Assembly: GCA_026261815.1 (NCBI GenBank)
Contig: JAMPIT010000894.1
Coordinates: 52,949,147-53,013,146, forward strand
Origin: Monarcha castaneiventris obscurior
Taxonomy: Eukaryota > Chordata > Aves > Passeriformes > Monarchidae
DNA: 64,000 bases
Direction of reading: 5' to 3'
The notes beneath the pieces are model-generated. The model had not been told where the DNA came from. It was given only the letters and a program-made list of their open reading frames with translations, and searched no databases. Position numbers and translations under genes: made by a program. Shown in pieces: positions 61,901 to 64,000 of the stretch (the stretch's first letter is position 1; every line of letters starts with the position of its first letter).

Positions 61901-64000
61901 AGAGCTTTATCTCACCAAAAAAAAAGACAAAAAACAAACCAAGAAAAAACCACCACAATCAAAACCACACAAACAAACAAACAAAACCACATGCAACAGA
62001 AATATTTTCTCCTCATTCTGTTTCAGCATAGTACTGTGGGACCTGTTGTATTTGAAAAGTAAAGCACAAGGTTTGGAGGAAGAGTTAATTTCATTTACTG
62101 GAGCAACTAATTTGTTTGCAAGGCTTTTGGGCTGCCATGCCCTATCCAGCCATAGCCAGCTACAGTCATCTCCTAGCAATACACAGTCACACTTCTGCAT
62201 TCTGCTCCAGCTCCAGCACTACACTTGATACTTCATTCTACTACAGCTACAAGAATTCTTCTGCCACAATAAGAAGGATTTAATTTCTGTTGCTTTTTTA
62301 ATCCCTTTGAGATTTCCCTGGATTGCACTTGAATCAAATTAAGCTGCAGCACAGATAAGAAAGCCACTGAATTAATGGCTTTATTCCCTTATTTTTCTAC
62401 ATTTTCTGTTCTACAGAGATTGCATACCATGGCATCAAGAAATCATCCACTCCTTATACACACACTAGCTCAGTGGAATGGCCAACTACGAATATACAGC
62501 AAATACACCACAAAATCCTCATGATATTATATTCTTCACAGGCAAAATCTGCTCACAGGGAAAAAAAATAAATAAAACAATCAGACAACTCCATTTAGAA
62601 ACTTCTCCCACTCCATCAACAATCGCTTGTCTTGTTTCAAAATCCACTGAGATACAAAGCTATGTTACACAATAAAGGCTTTCCTAAAGAGGTGTTGATA
62701 AAAATCAGAACAGAAACAACCACAACAGAGCCTACACATGTTATACCAGCATTTATCAGTTGTGACAACAGCCAAATAAAACTGCTACACTGTTGCAAGC
62801 CTTCTGTCCTACACACTGCAACTGCACACAAAAGCAAGAACAAATCATTCCTCTGTCTTCTCAGAGAGACCAAACCTCACAGAAAACATCTTACTCCACC
62901 TCACAGGTTTTCTCCTTTAACTTCTGGGTACACAACAGCATCCTACAGGAAAGCTGCTACGGGTGCATGGGCAAATTAATCAAATCCAGTCTTTGGATCC
63001 TCTCTTCTTTATCCTTACCTTTCAGCTGCTGAGCTAAGAAAGACACAGAACGTTCCCTCTTCTACCTTTTCCAAGTATCACTACATGTAAATTCTAGGGA
63101 TAGATTTATGATTAGGGCTTATACCAGCAAAAACAAAACCAAACAAAACAAAAAGGCATTTTCTCATGCCCTTCTGTGATCTTTGCAAACATCTGTGTTC
63201 TTCCTAAATCCCATCCACATTCCATTACTCACACATATTAAATGGGAATTTTTTGGTGAAGCACATCAAACACACTTCAAAATCCATTAAAAAATACAAA
63301 CAGTGAGGCCTCCTGGGATTTTTTTTCTAGCTGTTAACCCAGAATGCCTACACTTGGTAGCACCTTTGTTCCCTTCAGAGAATTCTGCAGTGCCTTTTGT
63401 AGCCAGTTATGTAACAGCTTTATATTGTGCTGATATGCTGGGGGAAAATGTGGTTATCTACCTTAGCCAAGGTTGACTGCTTTGCTGTGTGTGTCACTGA
63501 AATCCTTCATGCTTTCACTCTTAAACAAAAACAGGAGCTTAGCAAAGCTGAGGCATTTATAAATCTGGTTTCTTCAACTCTGTTAGGACACTTAACATGC
63601 ACTTCTGACAGCAGCTACTGCTCAGAACAAGTTCTTAAAATACACAACAGCCACTAAAACCACGATCTATCTAAGCTGAGTTTTATGGTGAAAGACACAG
63701 ACTGAGCAACTGAAGTGGGAGTAGAGACCAATGTACATGAAGCACAGACAGAGCTGGGTGAATCAGGCCATCCTTTCCAACACCAAGATTCCTCAGCCCC
63801 TAAGTGCCTGCAATTCCACTGACACTTGTCCACAGCAAAGCTCATTCTCTGCTCAGGCAGAGCCTCTGCACATCTTGCCAAGCATGAATAAACTGCCTGT
63901 TAGGCAATGGTCCAAAGGCTCCCGTTAGTTTCCTTGGAGCATGGAGGAGACTAAGGCACCTCACTAACATCTTTGTGCCCAAGGCTCTAGGATCGTTTAA
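55906..64000. other. Unique AT-rich intron sequence with low-complexity tracts
   Basis: No gene or interspersed repeat is recognised. It contains an ATT-type tract at about 56703-56722, 17 A at 57051-57067, ten C plus nine A at 58504-58522, and an A run near 61612-61624. An A/C-rich tract lies at 61915-61990 with CAAA units near 61967-61985. A GC-richer patch with many CTG words lies at 57540-57860. Confidence 0.45.

Larger units (their letters stand above)
20682..64000 (-). other. SBF2: Upstream SBF2 intron (probably intron 1), 5' part outside the window
   Basis: Everything upstream of the exon on the minus strand up to the window edge looks non-coding. It is AT-rich, has CR1 and LTR insertions and short low-complexity tracts, and shows no CpG-rich stretch that could be the SBF2 promoter or first exon. 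Because the exon encodes residues close to the N terminus, this should be the first coding intron, and it is at least 43 kb long. This is an inference from the exon's position in the known protein. Confidence 0.7.

Noticed and set aside
61851..62228. 125-codon plus-strand ORF
   Set aside because: Its centre is the A/C-rich low-complexity tract (Lys/Thr/Gln-rich translation), so it is not a credible gene.
1..64000. tRNA, snRNA, CRISPR, bacterial operon or phage features
   Set aside because: I saw no tRNA-like TTCGA/TTCAA arm in context, no repeat-spacer array, no ribosome-binding-site-led gene cluster and no dense coding. The sequence is plainly intronic vertebrate DNA.

Overview
The window is vertebrate, and specifically avian, nuclear DNA. 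It is AT-rich and has no dense gene array. It contains many CR1 LINE fragments ending in the bird-type ATTCTATGATTCT tail, and two LTRs that resemble passerine (songbird) endogenous retrovirus LTRs. I see no bacterial, plasmid or phage content. The songbird assignment is an inference from repeat style and should be taken as moderate.

The only coding sequence I can name is one short exon on the minus strand (about 20593-20678). It has a clean acceptor, a GTAAGT donor, and a 29-residue translation containing [14 protein letters not shown] and [10 protein letters not shown]. That matches the start of the DENN region of SBF2/MTMR13, a myotubularin-family pseudophosphatase and Rab regulator. SBF2 is a very large gene with long early introns. 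I therefore read the whole window as the inside of SBF2 on the minus strand: roughly 43 kb of the upstream intron (20682-64000) and 20.6 kb of the downstream intron (1-20592). I found no CpG-rich promoter or first exon, and no next SBF2 exon.

Layout. 1-6 kb: three CR1 copies in minus orientation (1-870, 3462-3988, 5275-5862). 6-16 kb: mostly unique intron, with a speculative pair of alternative exons (11130-11214 and 9651-10093). 16223-16659: a solo-type LTR. 18-21 kb: a CR1 tail, a GC-rich patch with a poly-A signal, and the SBF2 exon. 21-27 kb: a CR1 copy, a second LTR (22743-23159) and a CR1 tail. 27-33 kb: unique sequence. 33.5-34.2 kb: the best-preserved CR1, with a broken ORF2 end. 37.2-37.4 kb: the end of an avian LTR-like repeat. 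40.0-40.5 kb: another CR1. 42.6 kb: a run of 20 C. 47.3-47.9 kb: a long poly-A tract and a G/T-rich tract. 54.7-55.9 kb: CR1 debris, including an internally deleted copy. 56-64 kb: unique AT-rich intron.

I found no convincing undescribed system. The points most worth checking are the tandem (NAGNAG) acceptor at the SBF2 exon and the phase-compatible candidate alternative 3' exons in the downstream intron. All boundaries were read by eye from repeat consensus features I know, so repeat edges carry an uncertainty of tens of bases.
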